From Acidobacteriota bacterium (GTDB lineage: Bacteria > Acidobacteriota > Terriglobia > Terriglobales > Acidobacteriaceae): a stretch of DNA of 9,346 nt. This document shows, one piece after another, positions 1-7,812 of the stretch; the first letter of the stretch is position 1; every line of letters starts with the position of its first letter. The stretch spans positions 1-9,346 of the forward strand of contig JAJZIF010000111.1 of assembly GCA_021810735.1 (NCBI GenBank). Reading direction: 5' to 3'. A program made the position numbers and the translations under genes. Under the pieces are notes generated by a model, which worked only from the letters and a program-made list of their open reading frames with translations, was not told where the DNA came from and did not search any database.

Positions 1-33
1 CACAATAAATCATCAAAATCTGAACTACCTTCT

Positions 34-675
34 TCAATTCTTTGACCCCGGGCTGATATGGAATGGCAGTCGTGATTGGAAGGCAAAGAATTTTCTACCG
101 ATGAAGAGGGCCTCCTCCAACGTCAGCACCTGTCCGCTTTCTGGTTGGAAACAGGTCTCACAAAGAAAACCAATACCCGGGCATAACCTCTGGCAACAGA
201 TCCCCCGGGCGGTTGTAGGTTCCTGGTAAATGACACAGAGTGACGTCGGCGTGGACGACACGACCGTGCCATACGAGTGAATGGTCGTGGATACCGGATG
301 TCTGCACCCGGCGCAGGATGCTTCGATGCTCGTCTGCATGCCAACCAGGCCGGGGATGGCCAGGGCATCGATCGCGCACATCGCGTGGACATACCGAGTT
401 TCTCCAAACCGCGTCCGAATACCGGTCTCTGTCGCGCTGAAGGGATAGCAACTGAGACCTTGCGGCGTTCGGGTCACGGCATCCATCGCAACCAGCCATT
501 CCAAATGAGGTGCTGGAATGGATTCCGCAGAGGGTGCTGCCGCACCCTCGATCCAAGCCTGTAGCACACGGGTGTAGGACTCTTGAATCGGCTTTTCGGC
601 GATCTCCAGTCGCGCCTGGAGTGGAAAATCATGCCGCATACGTTCGAGCACGTTAGCGGCTGTCATGGTGTACAT
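34..675 (-). CDS. merB: Organomercurial (alkylmercury) lyase MerB, divergent cysteine-rich variant
   Basis: This 213-residue protein should protonolyse the carbon-mercury bond of organomercurials in the cytoplasm and pass Hg(II) to MerA. Visible family marks are a helical N-terminal region (about 1-65), then the core with C100-A-I-D103 and C121. These match E. coli MerB C96, D99 and C117 from memory, with identical 21-residue spacing from C100 to C121. The third catalytic cysteine (C159 in E. coli) is best matched by C165 in the motif C-P-G-I-G-F; C160 or C161 are alternatives. The length equals the usual 212 residues, but about ten residues seem missing after the third cysteine. There are ten cysteines, including the CxxC pairs 121/124 and 172/175, which classical MerB lacks. 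The start at 675 is chosen because AAGGA lies 7 nt upstream; the next Met (666) would sit 16 nt away. It is last in merTPAB. Family assignment is firm, substrate range is inferred. Confidence 0.88.
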   Translation of the reverse strand: MYTMTAANVLERMRHDFPLQARLEIAEKPIQESYTRVLQAWIEGAAAPSAESIPAPHLEWLVAMDAVTRTPQGLSCYPFSATETGIRTRFGETRYVHAMCAIDALAIPGLVGMQTSIEASCAGCRHPVSTTIHSYGTVVSSTPTSLCVIYQEPTTARGICCQRLCPGIGFLCETCFQPESGQVLTLEEALFIGRKFFAFQSRLPFHISPGSKN

Positions 676-682
676 CTCACGG

Positions 683-685
683 TCC

Positions 686-687
<2 letters not shown>
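683..687 (-). promoter_or_regulatory. merB ribosome binding site overlapping the merA stop
   Basis: On the minus strand AAGGA occupies 687-683. Its first two bases are the last two of the merA TAA (688-686), and it lies 7 nt before the merB ATG at 675. Ribosomes ending merA therefore stand on the merB initiation site. This supports coupled translation and decides the merB start. Confidence 0.7.
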
Positions 688-2448
<1,761 letters not shown>

Positions 2449-2455
2449 AGATTTT

Positions 2456-2462
2456 CCCCTTC
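2456..2462 (-). promoter_or_regulatory. merP ribosome binding site overlapping the merT stop
   Basis: The minus strand reads GAAGGGG at 2462-2456, 7 nt before a GTG codon at 2448. The site includes the last two bases of the merT TGA (2463-2461). It supports the non-ATG start of merP and coupling to merT. Confidence 0.7.
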
Positions 2463-2811
2463 AGTAGAAAAGTGGCGCGAGATAGGGAAAGGACAGCGCG
2501 ATCAGCACCAGCACTGCGACGATCCAGAACAGAACTTTGTAGAGGCGTCTGGTTTGCGGCAGAGCGCAAACCTCGCCGAGCTTGCACTCGGACGCAGACC
2601 GATAAATACGCCGCCAGGCGAAAAACAAAGCAACCAGTGCTGCTGCGATGAACAGCGGGCGGTACGGCTCCAGCTTCGTCAGATTGCCGATCCAGGCGCC
2701 ACTGAAGCCGACAGCAATCAAAACCAATGGTCCTAGGCAGCAAGTCGAGGCAAGAATCGCCGCCAGCCCGCCGACGGCCAGTACGGTGGATTTGGATTTT
2801 TCCGGTGACAT
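2461..2811 (-). CDS. merT: Mercuric ion transporter MerT
   Basis: This inner-membrane protein takes Hg(II) from MerP and carries it to cytosolic MerA. Read from the ATG at 2811 it has 116 residues, the same length as Tn501 MerT, and three membrane segments at about 11-37, 52-68 and 92-113. The vicinal pair C24-C25 lies in the first segment, and C76 and C82 lie in the cytoplasmic loop. All four fall at the numbers known for Tn501 MerT. A longer reading begins 20 codons upstream at 2871, but it would start inside the promoter -35 and operator, so I reject it. GAGGTG (2819-2814) lies just before 2811. This is the first gene of the MerR-controlled operon and is followed by merP after 12 nt. Confidence 0.97.
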   Translation of the reverse strand: MSPEKSKSTVLAVGGLAAILASTCCLGPLVLIAVGFSGAWIGNLTKLEPYRPLFIAAALVALFFAWRRIYRSASECKLGEVCALPQTRRLYKVLFWIVAVLVLIALSFPYLAPLFY

Positions 2812-2847
2812 GCCACCTCTTTTCTTCCTGTCTGTAAAAACTGTACT

Positions 2848-2867
2848 CTCCGTACATAGGTACGGAG
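2848..2867. promoter_or_regulatory. mer operator: perfect 8+8 bp dyad for MerR
   Basis: The plus strand reads CTCCGTAC (2848-2855), a 4-base centre ATAG, then GTACGGAG (2860-2867), an exact inverted repeat. The half-sites match those of the Tn501/Tn21 mer operator from memory. The dyad fills the spacer between -35 and -10 of the merT promoter and lies directly before merR. MerR should bind here as a dimer, repress without Hg(II) and activate with it, and also limit its own synthesis. Confidence 0.93.
2864..2867 (+). promoter_or_regulatory. merR ribosome binding site inside the operator arm
   Basis: GGAG at 2864-2867 lies 6 nt before the merR ATG at 2874 and is also the outer end of the right operator half-site. 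It supports the chosen merR start. Tn501 and Tn21 show the same arrangement from memory. I do not assign a merR promoter, because no clear -10/-35 pair stands out on the plus strand. Confidence 0.6.
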
Positions 2868-2873
2868 TCAAGC

Positions 2874-3278
2874 ATGAAATCCAGATTGACGATCGGGAAG
2901 TTGGCGGAAGGCGCGGGAGTCGGCGTGGAGACGGTCCGGTTTTATCAACGCTCTGGGCTGTTGCCGGAGCCGGAACGGCCTTTATCGGGATATCGGGAGT
3001 ATACCGAGGCTGATGTGCGGCGCATTCGCTTTATCAAGCGGGCGCAAACTCTTGGCTTCAATTTGGAGGACATTGCGGGGTTGCTCCAGTTGGATGGCCC
3101 TCAGACTTGCAGTGTGACGCACGATCTTGCCGTAAATAAATTGCATCTCGTGGAAGAAAAGATCGCCGCTCTCGCCGCCATCCGGGACGCATTGCGGCAA
3201 ATGGTCCGGCAGTGCGAACTCAAACACAAGCGAGGAACCTGTCCCATTATTCAGTCGCTTGTTAACGAAGGAAGATAA
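2874..3278 (+). CDS. merR: Hg(II)-responsive transcriptional regulator MerR
   Basis: This 134-residue dimeric DNA-binding activator/repressor controls the divergent merTPAB promoter. Residues 5-30 form the winged helix-turn-helix start typical of the MerR family (L-T-I-G-K-L-A, then V-E-T-V-R-F-Y-Q-R-S-G-L-L). The second DNA-binding part reaches about residue 70, and a long dimerisation helix spans about 82-114. The three Hg(II) ligands are C79, C114 and C123. Their spacings of 35 and 9 equal those of C82, C117 and C126 in Tn501 MerR, which separates it from ZntR or CueR relatives. It ends shortly after the metal loop, about ten residues shorter than Tn501 MerR. The ATG has GGAG 6 nt upstream. 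The operator position beside the gene fits mercury sensing and autoregulation. Confidence 0.96.
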   Translation: MKSRLTIGKLAEGAGVGVETVRFYQRSGLLPEPERPLSGYREYTEADVRRIRFIKRAQTLGFNLEDIAGLLQLDGPQTCSVTHDLAVNKLHLVEEKIAALAAIRDALRQMVRQCELKHKRGTCPIIQSLVNEGR

Positions 3279-3381
3279 CGAGCACGTCGATCTGGATTAC
3301 CTCTGGCGAGTTAGACTTGGCACCCTTTTATCTTTTGAAGCACGATGCGATTGTGTCAAATTTATTGCACCCATGACAGAT
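3279..3381. other. Convergent intergenic gap between merR and the CDF-like gene
   Basis: These 103 bp separate the 3' ends of merR (plus) and the last gene of the efflux operon (minus). I looked for a GC-rich hairpin followed by a T run on either strand and found none that convinces. No open frame, promoter or repeat stands out. Confidence 0.5.
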
Positions 3382-3996
3382 CTATCCACAACCACAGCTC
3401 TCGCCACGCATCGCGCGGCGACCTTCGACCCATAAAATTGGAAGTGCGGCCAGCGCGGCGACTGCATCGACCCAGTGAACGTGGAAGGCGGCATTGATAA
3501 CCAACCCACACAACGTGAGCGCTGCCAAATATGCGCACGTCGCCGATTGCACGGCGTCTGCGGCTAAAACACGATTATCAGTGGACTGAGCAATTTCCCG
3601 TTTTCTCCAGGCAAGTAAGGGCATCACTATGAGTGCGCCTATGGTGATCCCTATTCCCAAGATGGATGTCTGCGGTTGAACGTGATGCACCAATGAGGCG
3701 ATGGACGTGATTGCAACGATGGCCGCCAGAACAAGGAGCAGAATCCCGGCCCATCGCTCGGCGTGTTCTTTGCCGACCAATGATGTTGATCGGAACGATA
3801 TGAGCACAATGGTCGCCGATAGGAGTTCCACGAGACTATCGGAGCCGAAAGCCAGAAGTGCTGTGCTGTGCGCCTGCTGCGCTGAATAAAGAGACACAGC
3901 GGTCTCAATCAACATCCAGCCGATTGTGACGCCTTGCAGCCATAGGACTGTTGTTGGCGTTGCTGCTGAACCAACGCTGTTATGTGTATTGTTCAT
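3382..3996 (-). CDS. CDF-like cation transporter, membrane domain only, Cys-rich tail
   Basis: This 204-residue inner-membrane protein has about six hydrophobic segments and resembles the transmembrane half of cation diffusion facilitators, which export Zn, Co, Cd or Fe by proton antiport. The second segment has F-G-S-D53-S-L-V-E57, matching the DxxxD metal site of that family (D45/D49 in YiiP). The fifth has A-D147-A-V-Q150-S-A-T-C154. The usual HxxxD pair (H153/D157 in YiiP) would then be Q150 and C154. The sixth has W-V-D-A-V-A-A-L. The cytoplasmic C-terminal domain is missing; the chain ends in C201-G-C203-G. It follows the ZIP-like gene after 31 nt and has a weak ribosome site, so it may rely on upstream translation. 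A role in moving metal to the periplasm for the CzcCBA pump is inferred. Family membership is fairly sure, substrate unknown. Confidence 0.75.
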   Translation of the reverse strand: MNNTHNSVGSAATPTTVLWLQGVTIGWMLIETAVSLYSAQQAHSTALLAFGSDSLVELLSATIVLISFRSTSLVGKEHAERWAGILLLVLAAIVAITSIASLVHHVQPQTSILGIGITIGALIVMPLLAWRKREIAQSTDNRVLAADAVQSATCAYLAALTLCGLVINAAFHVHWVDAVAALAALPILWVEGRRAMRGESCGCG

Positions 3997-4027
3997 GATC
4001 GGCGATCTCTGTTGGAATATCTCTGCA

Positions 4028-4732
4028 TCAACCGCTGACCATATCGAGAATTAAAATACTCAGAAAGCCAGCAAAAAAGATGACGGTCGTAGTGGAAGTG
4101 TCTTCCTGCTTGTGGGCTTCGAGCAGCAATTCCTCGGTAACCAGGAAAAGAAGCGCTGCCACTCCGAAGCCAAGTGCAGCAGTGAGAAGACTTGGTGAAA
4201 GGTGTTTCAGGATCATGGCTCCAACAGCACTGCCGATGAGCAGGAGACACGAAACGCCTGCCGTGATTGTGAACGCTTTCCAGCGAGAAAGCTGGCGGCC
4301 CAGTAATTCTCCTATCAGGGCCAATCCCAAAGAAGCCAGTTCGAGTGTCAGGGCGACGGTAAGCAGCTTCCCCTGCTTGGCTCCAGCAGCGAACCCTATC
4401 GCAATGACGAAGCCATCTAGTAAAAGGTCAATTCCAGTTGCCGCTATGTAGGTTTTCGGAACGGCTGGCACAGCATTGTCTGTGTTGTCTTCCATGCGCT
4501 TAAGGGCCACGAGAACAAGGACTGCGAGAGAGAACCCCAGAGCTGTAGAAATTGGGGACCGTCGGTGCATTAAGTCAGGAACCAACTCCACGGTGACAGC
4601 GGCAACCACCACTCCCGCAGCGAGATGCTGCATGAAGCAGCGAACGCGGTCGCTTTTCTGAAAGATGACAGCGCAAGCGGCAGCCACAAGCGCCGACGCC
4701 ACCGGAAAGAGCGAATAGAGAACAGCGCTCAC
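4028..4732 (-). CDS. ZIP-family-like metal transporter with acidic metal-site variants
   Basis: This 234-residue inner-membrane protein has about seven or eight hydrophobic segments, arranged as in ZIP (ZRT/IRT-like) transporters with a break after the third (about 78-95). The second segment has H36-L-A-A-G and ends V-P-D. The fourth has G-I-D102-L-L-L-D106-G, where typical ZIPs carry H-N-x-P-E-G. The fifth has T-L-E131-L-A-S-L-G where H-E is usual. The start is GTG at 4732-4730, overlapping the czcA stop in GTGA, with AAGGGAG (4746-4740) 7 nt upstream. Position in the efflux operon suggests a part in divalent metal handling, but direction of transport and substrate cannot be read from sequence. 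ZIPs are usually importers, so its place beside an export pump is notable. I am moderately sure of the superfamily. Confidence 0.72.
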   Translation of the reverse strand: MSAVLYSLFPVASALVAAACAVIFQKSDRVRCFMQHLAAGVVVAAVTVELVPDLMHRRSPISTALGFSLAVLVLVALKRMEDNTDNAVPAVPKTYIAATGIDLLLDGFVIAIGFAAGAKQGKLLTVALTLELASLGLALIGELLGRQLSRWKAFTITAGVSCLLLIGSAVGAMILKHLSPSLLTAALGFGVAALLFLVTEELLLEAHKQEDTSTTTVIFFAGFLSILILDMVSG

Positions 4733-7700
4733 GGCTGAACTCCCTTCGCTTCCCGCCGCCGTTCTACCCAGTTGTACAACGTGGGAAGGACGAGCAATGT
4801 GAGCAGGGTAGAAGTGACTAGACCACCAATCACCACTGTGGCAAGCGGACGCTGGACCTCCGCGCCGGCACCGTGAGAAACGGCCATCGGTATGAAGCCG
4901 AGGCTTGCGACCAGCGCCGTCATCAAGACAGGACGCAGACGAGTCTCAGCGCCCTGCTCAACCGCAGATTCAATAGGAAGCCCACTCTGTCTCAGTTCAC
5001 GTATATATGTCAGCAGAACAATACCATTCAAAACCGCGATGCCAAATAGAGCAATGAATCCTACGCCAGCCGAGATGCTGAAAGGCATACCACGCAATAG
5101 CAGAGCTGCGATGCCGCCGGTGGCCGCAAGCGGAATATTCAAGAAAATGAGCAGGGCCGGAAATCCAGCCTGAAAATTGAAATAGAGGAGCACGAATATC
5201 AACGTGAGTGCGGCTGGCACAACGATCATCAATCTCTGACTCGCACTCTTGAGCTGCTCGAACTGGCCGCTCCACTCCAATTGATACCCGGTGGGGAGCT
5301 TTACCTGAGTTGCGATGGCACGTTGGGCAGCACTGACGAAACTGGCGAGATCGCGGCCACGGACGTTCACTTCCACGCTGATTCTCCGCTGACCGCCTTC
5401 GCGGCTGATCTGAGCGGGGCCATCCTCCTCCTGGATGTCGGCGAGTTGCGCAAGCGGGATGAAATGCCCTTCGTTGTCGCCCACTCGAAGATTGCCGATT
5501 TCTTCATCGGTGGCGCGTTGCTGCTCTGGAAACCGGACCTGTAATGCGAAGCGGCGGTTTCCTTCGACAATTTCACCCACCGTTTTGCCGCCTACGGCTT
5601 GAATGGTGTCGAGTACATCCGATTCATCGAGCCCGTGACGGGCGAGGGCATCTCTTTTCAGACGGATGCGCAGATAAGGTAATCCCGCGACACGCTCGGC
5701 TCGAACATCAGCAGCTCCCGGCACCTTTTTGACAACTGTTGCGACCCGGTCAGCCTCTTGCCGCAAGACATCTAAGTCATCGCCGAAAATCTTGATGGCA
5801 ACATCGCTACGCGAGCCTCCTTCCATCAATTCCTGGATTCGCATTTGAATCGGTTGCGAGAAGCTGTAACTTGCACCTGGCGCCTCCGCCTCCAGTCGTT
5901 CTTTCATCGCCGCGATCAAATTCTCTTTCCTGATGCCTTTCGGCCACTGATTCACCGGCTTGAGCATCACGTATACGTCACTTTGGTCGATTGCCATAGG
6001 GTCGGTAGCGACCTCTGGGCTTCCCGTCCGGCTGAAGACGTATGAAACCTCCGGAAACTCGCGAAGTACAGTTTCGACGATTTGATTACCATGCAGCGAT
6101 TCGCTGATGGAGATCCCCGGCACCCGATACATCTCCACCAGAATTGAACCCTCATCGAGCGTAGGAATAAAGACCGCTCCGAGAAAAGGGATTCCCACCA
6201 AAGATATGACAAAGACACCCAGTGCGATGCCAGCGGTCCATCCTGGCGAATGGAGTGCCCAACGCAATGCTGGGCGATACGCCTGATCGATCTTCCTCAT
6301 CAGCCAAGTCTGTTTTTCGGCTACGTTCTTGCGCAGCGCGTACCAGCTAAGCACTGGCATTAGAGTGAGAGCGATAACGAGGGAAGCAAACAGCGCGAAG
6401 AGAACCGTGGCGGCCATCGGCTTGAACATCTTGCCTTCGACGCCGCCCAACGTCAAGATCGGAATGTAAACAAGAAAAATAATCGCAACGCCAAAGAAGA
6501 TTGGCTTTGCCACCTCACGGGCAGCGGACAAAATAACGTCCTCCGCACGTTCGTCCGGCTGTTTCTCGTGCAGGCGTCGGAGGATGTTCTCGATAATGAC
6601 CACAGACCCATCTACAATCAGGCCAAAGTCGAGCGCGCCAAGACTCATCAAATTGCCGGAGATATGCGCTTGAACCATGCCGATAAAAGCGGCCAGCATG
6701 GAGAGAGGAATCGCCAGCGAAACGACGACACCGGCACGGAAACTGCCGAGCAGCAGGAGCAGAACGGCGATGACCAGCAATCCACCTTCAATCAAATTAC
6801 GGGTGACAGTATGAATGGTTCTGTTGACAAGATCGGTTCGGTCATACAGGGGTACGATCCGCACGCCGGCCGGCAATGTCTTTTGGATTTCTGCCAGACT
6901 GTCTTTTACTCGAATGGCCACGGCCCGGGAGTTCTCCCCAACCAGCATCATGGCTACGCCTAAAACAATCTCTCCCTTTCCATTCTCAGTAGCGAACCCG
7001 TTGCGGACCATTGGCGCGAAATGGACGGTGCCAATGTTCCGAATATAGATAGGCGTGCCGCTTGGTGAGTTACCGACCACGATGTTTTCGATGTCGGACA
7101 AACTTCCAATCAGCCCTTCTCCGCGAATGAGAGACTGTTGCTCCGAGTGCTCAATGTAGGCTCCTCCTGAATTCGCATTGTTTTTTGAGAGCGCTTCGAT
7201 GACTCGTCGAAGGGGAATGTGGTAGCCCGTCAGCTTATCGTTATCAACTGCAACCTGATAGGTCTTGAGTTCACCTCCCTGGCTATTCACCTCAACAATA
7301 CCTGGCACCTGACGTAGTTTCGGAGCGATGTCCCAATCGAGGATCGTCCTTAATTCCATCGGGCTTCGCCCGGCTCCGGTGACTTTGAATTGATAAATCT
7401 CCCCTAGCCCAGTAGAGATAGGCCCCATTTCCGGGACGCCCACGTTCGCTGGAATCGCCTCCTTCGCTTGGGGAAGACGTTCGTTGACAAGGTTTCTGCA
7501 AAAGTATGTGTCCATGCCGTCTTTGAAGTAAATGGCGACATACGACAGACCATATTTGGATGTGGATTGAATATGCGTAACGCCAGGCAGGCCACTCATT
7601 GCCAGCTCGACGGGAAATGAAATCAACTGCTCCACTTCTAGGGGAGACAGGCTGGGCGCGCGAGTAAGGATAAGCACCTGGTTCGGCGTAATGTCCGGCT

Positions 7701-7812
7701 CAGCGTCCATCGGAAGGTTGCGCAGCGATACGATCCCAAGAACAATTACAAACAAGGTGGCCAACAGCACGAGGACGCGATAGCGAAGGGCGATTTCAAC
7801 AAGTCGTTGCAT
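4729..7812 (-). CDS. czcA: Heavy-metal RND efflux pump CzcA (divalent cation type)
   Basis: This 1027-residue proton-driven inner-membrane pump forms the core of a CzcCBA complex that exports divalent cations such as Zn, Co or Cd to the outside. It has the RND duplication: a membrane segment at about 12-30, a large periplasmic domain to about 335, segments 2-6 at about 336-490, another at about 527-550, a second periplasmic domain to about 860, then five further segments. The fourth segment has D395-F-G and D401-G-S with E408-N, matching D402, D408 and E415 of Cupriavidus CzcA from memory; S403 replaces the usual Ala. Q-M-R-I-Q-E-L-M-E-G near 656-665 follows CzcA, and E661 lies where CusA has Met623, which argues against Cu/Ag. 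The length is normal. The ATG overlaps the czcB stop (TGATG). Metal specificity is inferred. Confidence 0.93.
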   Translation of the reverse strand: MQRLVEIALRYRVLVLLATLFVIVLGIVSLRNLPMDAEPDITPNQVLILTRAPSLSPLEVEQLISFPVELAMSGLPGVTHIQSTSKYGLSYVAIYFKDGMDTYFCRNLVNERLPQAKEAIPANVGVPEMGPISTGLGEIYQFKVTGAGRSPMELRTILDWDIAPKLRQVPGIVEVNSQGGELKTYQVAVDNDKLTGYHIPLRRVIEALSKNNANSGGAYIEHSEQQSLIRGEGLIGSLSDIENIVVGNSPSGTPIYIRNIGTVHFAPMVRNGFATENGKGEIVLGVAMMLVGENSRAVAIRVKDSLAEIQKTLPAGVRIVPLYDRTDLVNRTIHTVTRNLIEGGLLVIAVLLLLLGSFRAGVVVSLAIPLSMLAAFIGMVQAHISGNLMSLGALDFGLIVDGSVVIIENILRRLHEKQPDERAEDVILSAAREVAKPIFFGVAIIFLVYIPILTLGGVEGKMFKPMAATVLFALFASLVIALTLMPVLSWYALRKNVAEKQTWLMRKIDQAYRPALRWALHSPGWTAGIALGVFVISLVGIPFLGAVFIPTLDEGSILVEMYRVPGISISESLHGNQIVETVLREFPEVSYVFSRTGSPEVATDPMAIDQSDVYVMLKPVNQWPKGIRKENLIAAMKERLEAEAPGASYSFSQPIQMRIQELMEGGSRSDVAIKIFGDDLDVLRQEADRVATVVKKVPGAADVRAERVAGLPYLRIRLKRDALARHGLDESDVLDTIQAVGGKTVGEIVEGNRRFALQVRFPEQQRATDEEIGNLRVGDNEGHFIPLAQLADIQEEDGPAQISREGGQRRISVEVNVRGRDLASFVSAAQRAIATQVKLPTGYQLEWSGQFEQLKSASQRLMIVVPAALTLIFVLLYFNFQAGFPALLIFLNIPLAATGGIAALLLRGMPFSISAGVGFIALFGIAVLNGIVLLTYIRELRQSGLPIESAVEQGAETRLRPVLMTALVASLGFIPMAVSHGAGAEVQRPLATVVIGGLVTSTLLTLLVLPTLYNWVERRREAKGVQP
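4740..4746 (-). promoter_or_regulatory. Ribosome binding site for the ZIP-like gene inside the czcA 3' end
   Basis: AAGGGAG at 4746-4740 on the minus strand lies 7 nt before GTG (4732-4730). It sits within the last codons of czcA. It supports the GTG start and the 4-nt GTGA overlap with the czcA stop. Confidence 0.65.

Larger units (their letters stand above)
2840..2871 (-). promoter_or_regulatory. MerR-type promoter of merTPAB
   Basis: On the minus strand TTGACT (2871-2866) is a good -35, and TACAGT (2845-2840) is the best -10, four of six matching TATAAT. The spacer is then 20 bp, longer than the optimal 17, as expected for a promoter activated by DNA untwisting by a MerR-family protein. 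The Tn501 mer promoter has 19 bp from memory; reading GTACAG (2846-2841) as the -10 would give 19. Transcription would start near 2834, leaving a leader of roughly 20 nt before merT. Confidence 0.82.

Noticed and set aside
1..33. Start of a further gene downstream of merB
   Set aside because: On the minus strand AGAAGG is followed 14 nt later by an ATG, but the spacing is too long and only a few codons lie in the window.
2812..2871. N-terminal extension of MerT by 20 residues from an upstream ATG at 2871
   Set aside because: It would begin at the -35 element and run through the MerR operator. The 116-residue form from 2811 matches Tn501 MerT in length and cysteine positions and has its own ribosome site.
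3279..3381. Bidirectional terminator between merR and the CDF-like gene
   Set aside because: Only short, weak complementary stretches are present, with no stable GC-rich stem followed by a T run.
3997..4007. Short palindrome GATC-GGC-GATC before the CDF-like gene
   Set aside because: Four-base arms are too short to claim an operator or terminator; chance occurrence is likely.
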